From NCBI GenBank assembly GCA_963790545.1, contig CAWBPA010000021.1, positions 372,001 to 436,000 of the forward strand: a DNA stretch of 64,000 nt. Reading direction: 5' to 3'. The number at the start of each line of letters is the position of its first letter. Position 1 is the first letter of the stretch. The stretch is from DATBJG01 sp963790545. Its GTDB lineage: Bacteria; Acidobacteriota; Vicinamibacteria; Vicinamibacterales; JAMQPK01. The position numbers and the translations under genes are program-made. A model generated the notes under the pieces. The model searched no databases. It was not told where the DNA came from and saw nothing but the letters and a program-made list of their open reading frames with translations. Positions 21,191 to 31,218 of this stretch are shown here, in pieces.

Positions 21191-21578
21191 GGCGCGCCTC
21201 CAATCGTGAAGGAGACAGCAATCAGCAGTGCCAACACCGGGATGAAGAACAGCGTCCGGAACCCCGCTCGCCAGCCAGTCAGGAAACAGACCGCCGGCAT
21301 GGCGATCCCGCCGACAACGAAGCCACAGAGACGCGACGCGTTGCGGCGGTCGTTTCGGGCACCGGCCACGAGGAGTAGGAAAAAATCACGTTCAGCATGC
21401 CCAACGCCGCGAGCGCAATGTGCCCCAGTCGGACAATCCGGCGGCGAAACGAGCTGTAGCCGCCAAGAAAGTCCTCGCGATGAAAGAAGAGCCCAATCCC
21501 GGCCCCTGTCACGAACGCCAGCAGGATGAGCCACCATCCAACCTGCCAGTTGAGAACGTGAGTGGGGCTGTCCATCAT
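21187..21578 (-). CDS. Four-helix membrane protein coupled to radical SAM gene, one frame break
   Basis: Small integral membrane protein of about 130 residues, unrecognised. N-terminus MMDSPTHVLNWQVGWWLILL with helix VTGAGIGLFFHREDF, then SSFRRRIVRLGHIALAALGM with a second helix; after a break near 21380 the third and fourth helices are GFVVGGIAMPAVCFLTGW and TLFFIPVLALLIAVSFTIGG. The stop overlaps the radical SAM start by four bases, so both are made together. His residues near helix starts (LFFHRED, RLGHIAL) recall haem- or metal-binding helical bundles but this is only a resemblance. Confidence 0.6.
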
Positions 21579-21671
21579 CCAAACCTTACGCGCGACGCCC
21601 TCCGGAAGTCGTGAGGAAACCCTGAAGAAAGGCGGAAAACGCGCCTTTCGCGTAAAGTCTGTCGAGTCACC

Positions 21672-23518
21672 GTGCGTACTTTCAGAATTGTCGAGGAGTG
21701 GACGGTCAGCCTGGCGCTGCTGACGATGGCGGTGCTGCCGATTCTCGAGATTCTCGGCCGCCGCTTCCTTGGTGTGGGCGTTCCCGGGTCTGGACCGATT
21801 GTTCAGCACCTCACGCTCTGGGTCGGCTTTCTGGGCGCGGCGCTAGCCGCGCGCGACGGCAAACTCCTGGCCCTTGCGACCGGGACCTTCATTCCCGCAG
21901 GCCGCGCTCGTCAGATTGCCGGTATCTTTTCGGCGGCGGTTGCGGCGGCAGTTGCGACTGTGCTCGCGTGGGGCAGCATCGATCTCATCAGGGCCGAGCG
22001 GGAGACCGGCACGATCATCGGAGCCGGCATTCCAGCCTGGGTCGCCCAGCTCGTGCTGCCGGTCGGCTTCGGCCTGATTGCGGCCCGCCTCGTGTGGCGT
22101 GCGAGCCCACTCTGGTGGGGACGTCTGCTCGCGATGGCGGGCCCGCGTCGCGGGCCTCGCCCTCGGCCGGAATGCCAACGCTCCTCGAGGGCCGCAGCCC
22201 CTGGCCTGCCCTCGCACTCGTCATCATTGCCGGCGCGCTGGGTGCACCCATTTTCGCGATTCTGGGCGGGGCAGCGGTGTTGCTGTTCATGAGCGACGGC
22301 ATCACGCCGGCAGCAATCTTGATCGAAACGTACGCCCTGTCGGTTTCGCCAACGCTGCCTGCGATTCCTCTATTTACGCTCGCCGGGATTCATTCTTGCG
22401 GAGGGTCACTCGTCGGAACGGTTGCTCCGCGTCTTCCGCGCGCTGTTCGGCTGGATACCTGGGGGCACGGCAGTCGTCTGCGCGGTCGTCTGCTCGTTCT
22501 TTACGGTGTTCACCGGCGGGTCCGGCGTGACGATCCTGGCGCTTGGAGGCGTGCTGCTCCCGGCTCTTCTCAAGGACGGATACCGGGAACGTTTCTCACT
22601 CGGCCTGCTCACGGCTTCAGGATCGCTCGGGCTCCTGTTGCCGCCATCGCTGCCGCTGATTCTCTATGGCGTGGTGGCGCAGATCCCGATCGAAGACCTC
22701 TTCATCGGTGGCATCCTGCCGGGCATTCTTCTGACGACCATGATCGCCGCATGGGGTGTGCGGGAAGGAATCCTGACCGGCGCTGGACGTCATCCGTTCA
22801 GCATCAGCACGGCGTGGTCGGCTCTCTGGGAGGCCAAGTGGGAACTGGCGATGCCAGTGGTGGTGCTCGTCGCAATGTTCAGCGGGCTTGCAACCGCTGT
22901 CGAGGCCTCAGCCCTGATCGTCTGCTACGCCCTGCTCTTCCAAACACTCGTGCATCGCGACCTGTCAGTTCGAAGGGATCTGCGGCGGGTCGTCACCGAA
23001 TGCGTCACGCTGATTGGTGGTGTCCTTGTCATTCTGGGTGTGGCGGTGGGATTCACGAACTACCTCGTGGGCGCCGAGGTGCCGGCCCGACTGCTCGCGT
23101 GGACCCAGATGCACATTCAATCGCCGCTCATGTTCCTCCTGGCGCTCAACGTGTTTCTGCTGCTCGTCGGCTGCCTCATGGAGATCTTTCCAGCCATTGT
23201 CGTGGTGGTGCCGCTCATCGTCCCGCTGGGCGCGGCATACGGCATTCACCCCGTTCACCTGGGCATCATCTTCATTGCCAACCTCGAGCTTGGCTACCTG
23301 ACGCCTCTCGTCGGCCTGAACATTCTGATCGCCTCGTACCGGTTCAAGCGTCCCGTGCTCGAAGTCTGTTACGCCGCACTGCCCATGGGGGCGATTCTCG
23401 GGATCGGGGTGCTCATCATCACGTACGTGCCCGTGGCTCACGACCGGACTCCTACGGCTGCTCGGACGGTATCTAACTTCGCGATCTGGATTCGTGATTG
23501 GAATCGTTGGCGAGTGAT
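21672..23518 (+). CDS. dctM: TRAP transporter fused permease DctQM, frame-broken
   Basis: Paralogue of the permease at 15926, on the opposite strand. GTG 21672 gives MRTFRIVEEWTVSLALLTMA, then PGSGPIVQHLTLWVGFLGAA (DctQ part). Breaks near 22135 and 22395 separate the linker helices (VIIAGALGAPIFAILGGAAV and PTLPAIPLFTLAGI) from the long DctM part (FFTVFTGGSGVTILALGGVL, WELAMPVVVLVAMFSGLATA, MEIFPAIVVVVPLIVPLGAA, IFIANLELGYLTPLVGLNIL). An extra G near 23430 spoils the end; without it the protein ends VPWLTTGLLRLLGRYLT and stops at 23518. No dctP lies directly upstream on this strand. Confidence 0.85.
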
Positions 23519-23544
23519 GATTGGGATTGTGATCTTTCTCGTGA

Positions 23545-25276
<1,732 letters not shown>

Positions 25277-25329
25277 AATTCGAGGTTCTAAGGTCCGCGG
25301 CGAGACGTCCGCGGATGGATAAGAGCGAG

Positions 25330-25419
25330 CCGGCTAAAGCGACGCTACGCAACCGGCATGCACGTGTGCCAACGTAGCATCGGGCCTTGCGTGTCGCCGA
25401 GCGACCGAGCTTTAGCCGG
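25330..25419. repeat. Spaced inverted repeat CCGGCTAAAGC / GCTTTAGCCGG
   Basis: Eleven-base arms at 25330-25340 and 25409-25419 face each other in the gap between glnS and the peroxiredoxin gene. A related compact palindrome (ACGTCCGGCTGAAGCCGGACGT) follows the gene ending at 34818, so this looks like a dispersed intergenic element and not a gene-specific signal. Confidence 0.55.
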
Positions 25420-25439
25420 ACGTCGAGGTCCGGCCGGAG

Positions 25440-26027
25440 CTACTTGACCTCTTTCAGCAGCGCACAGGCTTCGAGCGCCGCCGCAGGGTCGAGCGCTTCC
25501 TGAGCCTGGAAGACCTTCTGTACGACACCCTGACGATCGATGATGAACGTCGTCCGGCGAGAGATGACCGCGTTCTCGTCGAACACGCCATAGCTCTTGC
25601 TGATTTCGCGCTTGGAGTCGCTCAGGATCGGAAACTGCACGCCGAGCTTTTCGGCAAACGCCTGATTCGCCCAGCTGCTGTCAACGCTCATGCCCAGGAC
25701 GACCGTATTGTTGGTGTTGAACTGTCCTGAGGTTTCCTGATACTTCGCCATCTCGGTCGTGCAACCGGGTGAGAATGCTGCCGGGAAGAATGCGAGCACG
25801 ACGTTTTTCTGACCCTTGTAGTCGCTGAGCTTGACCGGCTTGTTCTGGCGCTTGCCGTCCACCATCGTAAAGTAGTTGGCCGTGAAATCTGGCGCCGCCT
25901 GACCGACTTTGACGCTCGGCGGTGGTGGCGGGGCCTGGTTGGGCGCCTGTGCGTGCGGGACCGCAAGGGCTAGCCAGGAGAACGCCAAAGCCAGGGGCAA
26001 CGTTTTCAGCAACAGACGAGCTCTCAT
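25440..26027 (-). CDS. Secreted peroxiredoxin (AhpC/TSA, BCP-like)
   Basis: Thiol peroxidase of 195 residues with a signal peptide (LPLALAFSWLALAVPHAQ) and a short proline linker (APPPPPSVKVG), so it acts outside the cytoplasm. The peroxidatic Cys is in AFSPGCTTEM (about residue 89), with the Thr/Ser and Pro of the family motif before it. No clear resolving Cys near the usual 1-Cys/2-Cys positions apart from the C-terminal ALEACALLKEVK. Start 26027 has AGGGAG upstream. The leader on the minus strand (26040-26100) contains two near-inverted copies of GGTCGGCC that could form a stem. Neighbours do not suggest an operon. Confidence 0.88.
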   Translation of the reverse strand: MRARLLLKTLPLALAFSWLALAVPHAQAPNQAPPPPPSVKVGQAAPDFTANYFTMVDGKRQNKPVKLSDYKGQKNVVLAFFPAAFSPGCTTEMAKYQETSGQFNTNNTVVLGMSVDSSWANQAFAEKLGVQFPILSDSKREISKSYGVFDENAVISRRTTFIIDRQGVVQKVFQAQEALDPAAALEACALLKEVK

Positions 26028-26202
26028 AATGTGACTCCCTTCATGCCTCAGGTCGGCCGAACAAAGGTCGGGACAACCCCTTAGACGCCCGGTCGGCCTG
26101 ACAGGGTTCCGAAGATAATATGCCATTACGCGTGGGACTCGAAAACCTTAAGATTTTCGCCATGTCTCGCAGATTTTTGGTCGTTTCAATAAGACTTGCA
26201 TC

Positions 26203-26457
26203 CTAGCAGTAACATTTCTTCGCAAGATATGCGCCTAACCCGGCCAACACGAAAAAGGCGATAGTCAGTCCACTATGCGTGGATACTTCAGCAACGCCAA
26301 TGACTGCACCGCTATTCAAAACCTGAAATAGCGTGTTGAGCAAGCCGTAACCTGCTGATGCCAAAAAAATGGCAGCGAACGATAAGAACACGAACGCCAA
26401 TAGCTTAAGCGTTCCCCTAAATAGAACGTTGGGCGAATATAGAGCAGAAAAACTCAT
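26203..26457 (-). CDS. Small membrane protein, unknown
   Basis: Protein of 84 residues starting MSFSALYSPNVLFRGTLKLL with two to three hydrophobic segments (LLAFVFLSFAAIFLASAGYG and LTIAFFVLAGLGAYLAKKC). The start at 26457 was chosen over 26496 because AGGAG lies six bases upstream of it. The region is visibly richer in A and T than its surroundings, suggesting recent arrival. No family recognised. Confidence 0.5.
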   Translation of the reverse strand: MSFSALYSPNVLFRGTLKLLAFVFLSFAAIFLASAGYGLLNTLFQVLNSGAVIGVAEVSTHSGLTIAFFVLAGLGAYLAKKCYC

Positions 26458-26512
26458 AGCAGCTCCTGACATTACGTATGAATGCCCGCCCAACATCGAA
26501 GCCGGATTCCAC

Positions 26513-26760
26513 CTAAAACACCTTACTCAGCCAATGTAAAACGTTAAGCGCAAAGCGGTAGTTCTCCCGCGCCTCCGGAGCGTTCATTCCCATCGGACGC
26601 CGATCAGGCCCTACCACTTGGGCACTAAACATTGCTGCTTCTCGGCCGACCCTGCGAGATTCGCAGCATAACGCCAAACCATCCACGCCGAGAATACGGC
26701 GTTCGCTGCGTCGGCGAGCAGCCCGTGGTGAAAGCCGTTTTCCAGCTGGCACCTACGCGA
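26513..26760 (-). pseudogene. Remnant of a larger protein gene (C-terminal piece)
   Basis: The end of an otherwise missing protein: frame pieces GWFGVMLRISQGR and, after a shift near 26640, EAAMFSAQVVGPDRRPMGMN then ENYRFALNVLHWLSKVF and a stop. The pattern GRVxVxGEAAMFxAQ...GMNAP..N..FALNVLHWL is one I associate with the C-terminus of large secreted Acidobacteriota proteins of unknown function. Nothing upstream (26760-26980) continues it. It could be a decayed gene or an integration remnant. Confidence 0.35.
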
Positions 26761-26979
26761 CAGCGAGCCGCACCAGAGGCAGCTCGCAGCTGCCGTGACA
26801 GGCTGGTAACACGGCCTCGATACCGCATGGACACGCCATCATGAAATTCTAAATCGGCCGATCCGGAGCCGGGGCACGCTGACGAAAAGTTCAGACTGTC
26901 TTCAGAATTCCGGCATCGGCCGGAGTGCTACGATGGCCCGTGGTTTCGGAGACGATCTCGATAGGAGGAGGGTAATCCG

Positions 26980-27432
26980 ATGAGAGTTGCGTTTCCCGGA
27001 ATGGCCGTCCTCGCGGTTGTCATCGCGTCCGGTATCCCGGCGACAGCCCATCACTCCAATCCGGTCTACTTCGATATGGCCAAGGCAATTACGTTGGAAG
27101 GCGAGGTCTTGCGCGTGAAGTGGATCAATCCACACATCCTCTTATTTCTCCAGTCGAAGAATGAAAAGGGCGAACTGGAGACATGGACTCTCCAAGGCGC
27201 TTCACTGAACAACGCGATGCGTCAGGTGGGCTTGAAGGAGCGGCTGCAACCGGGCATTTCGATCTCCGCTCGCGTTTGGCCACCTCGCAACCCGCTGTTT
27301 CTGAACGACGCTCAGACGGTCTTGCTGACGCGTCCCGATGACGCCAGAAAATCCTCCCGCATCGTGGGAGGGGGGCAAATCAGGTTCCCCAACGGCGATG
27401 TTCTGGCCTTTGGCGGAGGACCAACATTCTGA
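26980..27432 (+). CDS. Secreted DUF6152-family protein
   Basis: Protein of 150 residues with a signal peptide (GMAVLAVVIASGIPATA) followed by HHSNPVYFDMAKAITLEGEV and VKWINPHILLFLQ, the DUF6152 pattern: mature start with a His pair, then xxGxVxxxxWxNPHxxl. These small beta-barrel-like (OB-fold) proteins are very common in Acidobacteriota and have no proven function. A strong ribosome site (AGGAGGAGGG) precedes ATG 26980. The rest of the region to 27660 holds nothing I recognise. Confidence 0.72.
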   Translation: MRVAFPGMAVLAVVIASGIPATAHHSNPVYFDMAKAITLEGEVLRVKWINPHILLFLQSKNEKGELETWTLQGASLNNAMRQVGLKERLQPGISISARVWPPRNPLFLNDAQTVLLTRPDDARKSSRIVGGGQIRFPNGDVLAFGGGPTF

Positions 27433-27662
27433 AAAGGGCGGCGAGCACTTCTCGTTGATACTCCAGTCCGACAAGGCCGTACCAAGGTACGAATGTTTCG
27501 CTCGCTCCCAAACTCACCCACGCAAACCCACACATGCTATGCTCGATTTCGGCTGTAAAACCGCACGAAACTATCGGAACCCACGCTAGTCCTCATTCGG
27601 TGTGGGTCATATGACATCAGCGCCACTTTCGGCAGCGTCAAAAAGGTGGACGGGGGTTTGAC

Positions 27663-28307
27663 ATGTTCAATCCGCGAAAGACAGAGATGGTAAGTCCGGA
27701 GAAGGCCCTCAAGGGGCGCGTCGCACAAATGCCGGTCGCACCGCGGCATGCGGTTCTCGGAACCGCAATGGAGCCTCCCTTTTCGGGGCTGCAGTACGCC
27801 ACATTCGGGCTGGGATGTTTCTGGGGCGCTGAAAAACAGTTCTGGCTCGCCCCGGGTGTCCATTCGACCGCGGTTGGGTATGCGGGCGGCTATACGCCCA
27901 ATCCCACCTACGAGGAAGTCTGCAGTGGTCTGACCGGCCATACGGAAGTCGTGAGAGTGGTCTTCGACCCTCAGAAGACCACGTTCGACGCGATGCTCAG
28001 GATTTTCTGGGAAGCCCACGACCCCACCCAGGGCATGCGGCAGGGCGCTGACGTCGGCACCCAATATCGGTCGGCGATTTACGTGCACGGTGACGAACAC
28101 CGACGAGCCGCTGAGGCCAGTCGCACCGCGTATCAGGAAGTGCTGACGAAAGCCGGCTACGGTCCCATTACGACGGAAATCGTCGATGCCGGTGATTTCT
28201 ATTACGCCGAGGACTATCACCAGCAGTACTTGGCCAAGAACCCGCGGGGATACTGCGGACACGGCGGGACGGGGGTGACGTGCCCGGTCGGCGTCAGCGT
28301 TTCGTAG
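27663..28307 (+). CDS. msrA: Peptide methionine sulfoxide reductase MsrA
   Basis: Reduces methionine-S-sulfoxide in proteins. The catalytic motif GCFWGAEKQF carries the active Cys (about residue 52); YAGGYTPNPTYEEVCSG, GHTEVVRVVFDP and FWEAHDPTQGMRQGADVGTQ are diagnostic. A C-terminal KNPRGYCGHGGTGVTCPVG supplies resolving cysteines for recycling by thioredoxin. 214 residues, cytoplasmic. pdxH starts inside its last codons, so the two are co-transcribed. A peroxiredoxin lies 1.6 kb away on the other strand, hinting at an oxidative-stress neighbourhood only loosely. Confidence 0.95.
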   Translation: MFNPRKTEMVSPEKALKGRVAQMPVAPRHAVLGTAMEPPFSGLQYATFGLGCFWGAEKQFWLAPGVHSTAVGYAGGYTPNPTYEEVCSGLTGHTEVVRVVFDPQKTTFDAMLRIFWEAHDPTQGMRQGADVGTQYRSAIYVHGDEHRRAAEASRTAYQEVLTKAGYGPITTEIVDAGDFYYAEDYHQQYLAKNPRGYCGHGGTGVTCPVGVSVS

Positions 28308-28942
28308 CTACCCGATCCGGTTCGGATCGACCTCGTCGTCGAGAAATTTCAGCAACGCCCGGGGAGCTCGAGGATCCGATCAGTCTGTTCGAAGGCTGGT
28401 TCTCCGAAGCCGTTGCAGCCGGCATCAAGCTGCCGGAAGCTATGGCGCTCGCGACGGCAAGCCGCGCCGGTGTACCGTCTGTGCGAATGGTGTTGCTGCG
28501 AGGGCTCGAGGACGGGCGCTTTGCGTTCTTTACGAACTATGAGAGTCGTAAGGGCCGCGAACTCGATCGCAACCCTCGCGCATCGCTGCTCTTCTACTGG
28601 CCGTCCCTCGAACGCCAGGTGCGAATCGAAGGTACAGTCCGCAAGCTCACGCGCCGCGAATCGAGCGAGTATTTCCAAACTCGACCGCGCGAGAGCCAGC
28701 TAGCAGCCTGGGCATCGGCGCAGAGCTCAGTCATTCCGAGTCGCGTAGCACTCGAGGCCGAGTTCGATCGGGCGCGGACGCGCTTTGACGGCAAGGAGGT
28801 TCCGTGCCCACGGTTCTGGGGCGGATATCAGCTCATCCCCAACCAGATCGAGTTCTGGCAGGGTCGCGAGCATCGACTCCATGACCGTCGTTGTTATGAG
28901 AAGCAACGTCGAGGCTGGAAGGTCGTGGTACTGGCGCCGTGA
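28280..28942 (+). CDS. pdxH: Pyridoxamine 5'-phosphate oxidase
   Basis: FMN enzyme that oxidises pyridoxine/pyridoxamine phosphate to pyridoxal 5'-phosphate. Core motifs: EAMALATASRAGVPSVRMVL, FTNYESRKGRELDRNPRASL, RQVRIEGTVRKL, SEYFQTRPRESQLAAWAS and FWGGYQLIPNQIEFWQGREH with the C-terminal RLHDRRCY. Length about 220 residues fits. The start is unclear: the GTG at 28280 overlaps msrA by 28 bases and the first 30 residues (RRQRFVATRSGSDRPRRRE) look unlike the family, so a break near 28370 is possible. Confidence 0.92.
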   Translation: MPGRRQRFVATRSGSDRPRRREISATPGELEDPISLFEGWFSEAVAAGIKLPEAMALATASRAGVPSVRMVLLRGLEDGRFAFFTNYESRKGRELDRNPRASLLFYWPSLERQVRIEGTVRKLTRRESSEYFQTRPRESQLAAWASAQSSVIPSRVALEAEFDRARTRFDGKEVPCPRFWGGYQLIPNQIEFWQGREHRLHDRRCYEKQRRGWKVVVLAP

Positions 28943-28985
28943 GCGAGCGTCATCGTGAGAAAAGCCTTAGAGGAGTTGCAGGAGA

Positions 28986-29477
28986 TCAATAACGAAGAGT
29001 CCAACCAACCCCGAGCTTCAGATTCGGTCCGTTGTTGCCAACCCGAAACTCTGTGAAGAAGCCGTTGTCGTGCGTGAGTCCGAAGACCGCGCCAAGCCCA
29101 CCGGTTGTTTCGGTGAAGGACGGATGATCGAAACGATAAAAGTAGATGGCGGGACCGCCGCCCTGGTAGAGCCTCCAGCCGCTGCCAAGCGGGAATTTAT
29201 AGACGAAGTCCACATTGATGGCCGCGAGGATCACATCGTTGCCAAACCCGCCTTCGATGCCAGGTCGAAAGTGAATGTTGTATCCAAGCTCCCGGGTCTC
29301 GAAATGGGTGCCGAAGTACGCCTGCTCGGGATCGATGGTAAACCCGCCTTGGAAGCCAATCCCTTGGGCGTGAGCAGGGGATTCCAGAGCTGAGAGCGGT
29401 GTGAGCAGTACCAGAAAGAGGACGATGCGCCGGCCGAAGTGTCCTGTGCGGGCGACCAAAGTGGGCCTCCAAGGCAA
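28986..29477 (-). CDS. Small outer-membrane-like beta protein with signal peptide
   Basis: Protein of 163 residues. A signal peptide (IVLFLVLLTPLSALESPAHA) is followed by alternating aromatic/polar strands such as GFQGGFTIDPEQAYFGTHFE, YNIHFRPGIEGGFGNDVILA, WRLYQGGGPAIYFYRF and a C-terminal LKLGVGWTLRY, ending in an aromatic residue as outer-membrane barrels do. It could be an eight-strand barrel or a periplasmic beta protein. No specific family recognised. Convergent with pdxH. Confidence 0.6.
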   Translation of the reverse strand: MPWRPTLVARTGHFGRRIVLFLVLLTPLSALESPAHAQGIGFQGGFTIDPEQAYFGTHFETRELGYNIHFRPGIEGGFGNDVILAAINVDFVYKFPLGSGWRLYQGGGPAIYFYRFDHPSFTETTGGLGAVFGLTHDNGFFTEFRVGNNGPNLKLGVGWTLRY

Positions 29478-29514
29478 ACTGGCCCCGGAAGCTTCAAAAA
29501 CCAGACCAGTTTGA

Positions 29515-29520
29515 TATCCT
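29515..29520 (+). promoter_or_regulatory. Candidate -10 element of cupin gene, leaderless
   Basis: TATCCT ends seven bases before the cupin ATG at 29528, which puts the expected transcription start on or next to the start codon. No ribosome-binding site is visible. Same arrangement as the -10-like boxes before icd and the gene at 57757. Confidence 0.35.
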
Positions 29521-29527
29521 TGGGCGC

Positions 29528-30019
29528 ATGACCGGTCAGCAAGGCAGGCGGGTGGGCTTAATTTTCGTGGTGGGTGCCCTGGCAGGAGTCCTTGTCATTG
29601 CTCAAAGCGGCGAGCAACGCGTCACGCCGAGCGAAGTTCATTGGCCGAGCGCTGGCGCCGCAGGGGTTGGAACTTCCGGCGCCGCGGGGATCCAGACCGT
29701 CGTTCTCAAGGGGGACCCCACGAAAGGGGGTCTCTACACCCTTCTGCTTCGCATCGGACCGAACACCAGGATTGCTGCGCACGCACATCCTGACGATCGC
29801 GTGGCGACCGTCGTTTCCGGCACGTGGTATTTCGGCTACGGAAAAGAGTTCAACGAAGCCGTGCTGAAGGCACTGCCGGCTGGCAGCTTTTACACCGAGC
29901 CTCCGAACTCCAACCATTTCGCCATGACGAGACAGGAAGGCGTCGTCATCCAGATCAGCGGAACCGGACCATCTGGGACGACCTACGTTGATCCCAAGAA
30001 CGATCCAACGCGAAAGTAG
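29528..30019 (+). CDS. Secreted cupin-domain protein
   Basis: 163-residue protein with a signal peptide or anchor (RVGLIFVVGALAGVLVIAQ) and a cupin barrel: RIGPNTRIAAHAHPDDRVAT has the HxH...D metal pattern, VVSGTWYFGYGKEFNE and YTEPPNSNHFAMTRQEG supply the second motif with its His. It resembles the cupin at 57162 (both have GTWY-G-G-EF and a GP-S-TTYV end), so the two are paralogues. Ligand unknown. No ribosome site; see the adjacent -10 entry. Confidence 0.72.
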   Translation: MTGQQGRRVGLIFVVGALAGVLVIAQSGEQRVTPSEVHWPSAGAAGVGTSGAAGIQTVVLKGDPTKGGLYTLLLRIGPNTRIAAHAHPDDRVATVVSGTWYFGYGKEFNEAVLKALPAGSFYTEPPNSNHFAMTRQEGVVIQISGTGPSGTTYVDPKNDPTRK

Positions 30020-30033
30020 CCCCAAAAGCGTAG

Positions 30034-30055
30034 CGGCGGGTCTTTAGACCCGCCG
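30034..30055. repeat. Hairpin CGGCGGGTC-TTTA-GACCCGCCG
   Basis: Perfect nine-base stem with a TTTA loop, 15 bases after the cupin stop and 11 before the next ATG. It could slow or end transcription, but there is no T run; it also resembles dispersed palindromes found between many Acidobacteriota genes. Confidence 0.6.
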
Positions 30056-30065
30056 ACCCAAACTG

Positions 30066-31187
30066 ATGATTTCGTTAACCCCTGCATCCCGATCGATTCT
30101 CCTGACAGCTTTCATCGCTGCGTGGGCATCGTCCGCGAACGCCCACCCCGCTCCTTTCAGCTATCTCGATTTGAATCTCGATGCGTCTCGGCTGCACGGC
30201 ACGCTGGTGATCCACGATTTCGACGCAGCGCACGAGCTTGGGCTCGACAAGCCTGCCATGCTCCTCGATCCGGAAGTGGCCGTGCGCTACCGCGATCGAC
30301 TCGTGGCCATTCTTCAAACACGTCTGCGTCTGAGCGCAGACGGACGCTTGTTGACTCCGACGTGGGGCGTTATCAACGTGCTGCCCGATCGTCAGAGCGT
30401 ACGCCTGCCGCTCGACTTCGGGGCAGAGACACCAGGGTCCGTCACCGTGGACACGGTGATGTTCCCCTACGATCCGAATCATCAGACGTTCATCAACATC
30501 TACGAGAAGGGACAGCTGCGGCACCAGGCCGTGCTGGACGCCGCCAACGCGAAGCTCGACTACTACGCGGGTACGACGCAGGGCAAGCTGGCCGTCGTGC
30601 GAACATTCGTGGCATCGGGCATTCATCACATTTTGATTGGTCCGGATCACATCCTGTTTCTGTTCGGCCTTCTGCTCCTTGGCGGTTCGCTCACGCGGTT
30701 AGCCGGTATCGTGACGGCATTTACGGTCGGCCACAGCATCACACTCTCGCTGGCCGCGCTCGATCTGGTCAACCCGTCAACGTCACTGGTCGAGCCGGCC
30801 ATTGCGCTGAGCATTGTGATTGTGGGTGTGGACAATCTGCTCGTGAGCGCGCAAAAGAAGCCAGACGCGGAAGCCACTGCCAAGCCACCACGCGATCTCA
30901 GAGCATGGCTTGCGGCCGTGTTCGGGCTCATCCACGGCTTCGGCTTCGCGTCGGTGCTGAAGGAGTTTGGCCTCCCACGAGAAGCGCTGGGATGGTCGCT
31001 CTTCTCGTTCAATCTCGGCGTCGAAATCGGCCAACTGGCCGTCGTGATCGCCTTTGCGTCTCTGCTGGCGCTCGTGCGGCGTCGCAACGCTCCACTCGGC
31101 GAGCGGCTGGCCTGGGCGGGTTCCGTTGTCGTCGTTCTTGCAGGGGGCTACTGGTTTGTTCAGCGAGTCTGGTTCACGGGAGCCTGA
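30066..31187 (+). CDS. HupE/UreJ-family membrane protein
   Basis: 373 residues. A signal peptide (LTAFIAAWASSANA) and an extracytoplasmic beta-rich domain of about 170 residues precede a six-helix HupE/UreJ_2 core with its metal-site sequence FVASGIHHILIGPDHILFLF and the second signature VFGLIHGFGFASVL. Family members are thought to import nickel or cobalt for hydrogenase or urease; the long N-terminal domain marks the HupE_2-like variant whose substrate is not known. No hydrogenase or urease genes are in the window. Followed after 31 bases by the metallo-beta-lactamase fold gene. Confidence 0.82.
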   Translation: MISLTPASRSILLTAFIAAWASSANAHPAPFSYLDLNLDASRLHGTLVIHDFDAAHELGLDKPAMLLDPEVAVRYRDRLVAILQTRLRLSADGRLLTPTWGVINVLPDRQSVRLPLDFGAETPGSVTVDTVMFPYDPNHQTFINIYEKGQLRHQAVLDAANAKLDYYAGTTQGKLAVVRTFVASGIHHILIGPDHILFLFGLLLLGGSLTRLAGIVTAFTVGHSITLSLAALDLVNPSTSLVEPAIALSIVIVGVDNLLVSAQKKPDAEATAKPPRDLRAWLAAVFGLIHGFGFASVLKEFGLPREALGWSLFSFNLGVEIGQLAVVIAFASLLALVRRRNAPLGERLAWAGSVVVVLAGGYWFVQRVWFTGA

Positions 31188-31218
31188 TGAATTTTCACCT
31201 GCACTGCGGAGGAGAGTT

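Noticed and set aside
26040..26100. Riboswitch before the peroxiredoxin gene
   Set aside because: Two imperfect GGTCGGCC copies can pair, but no known riboswitch core is present.
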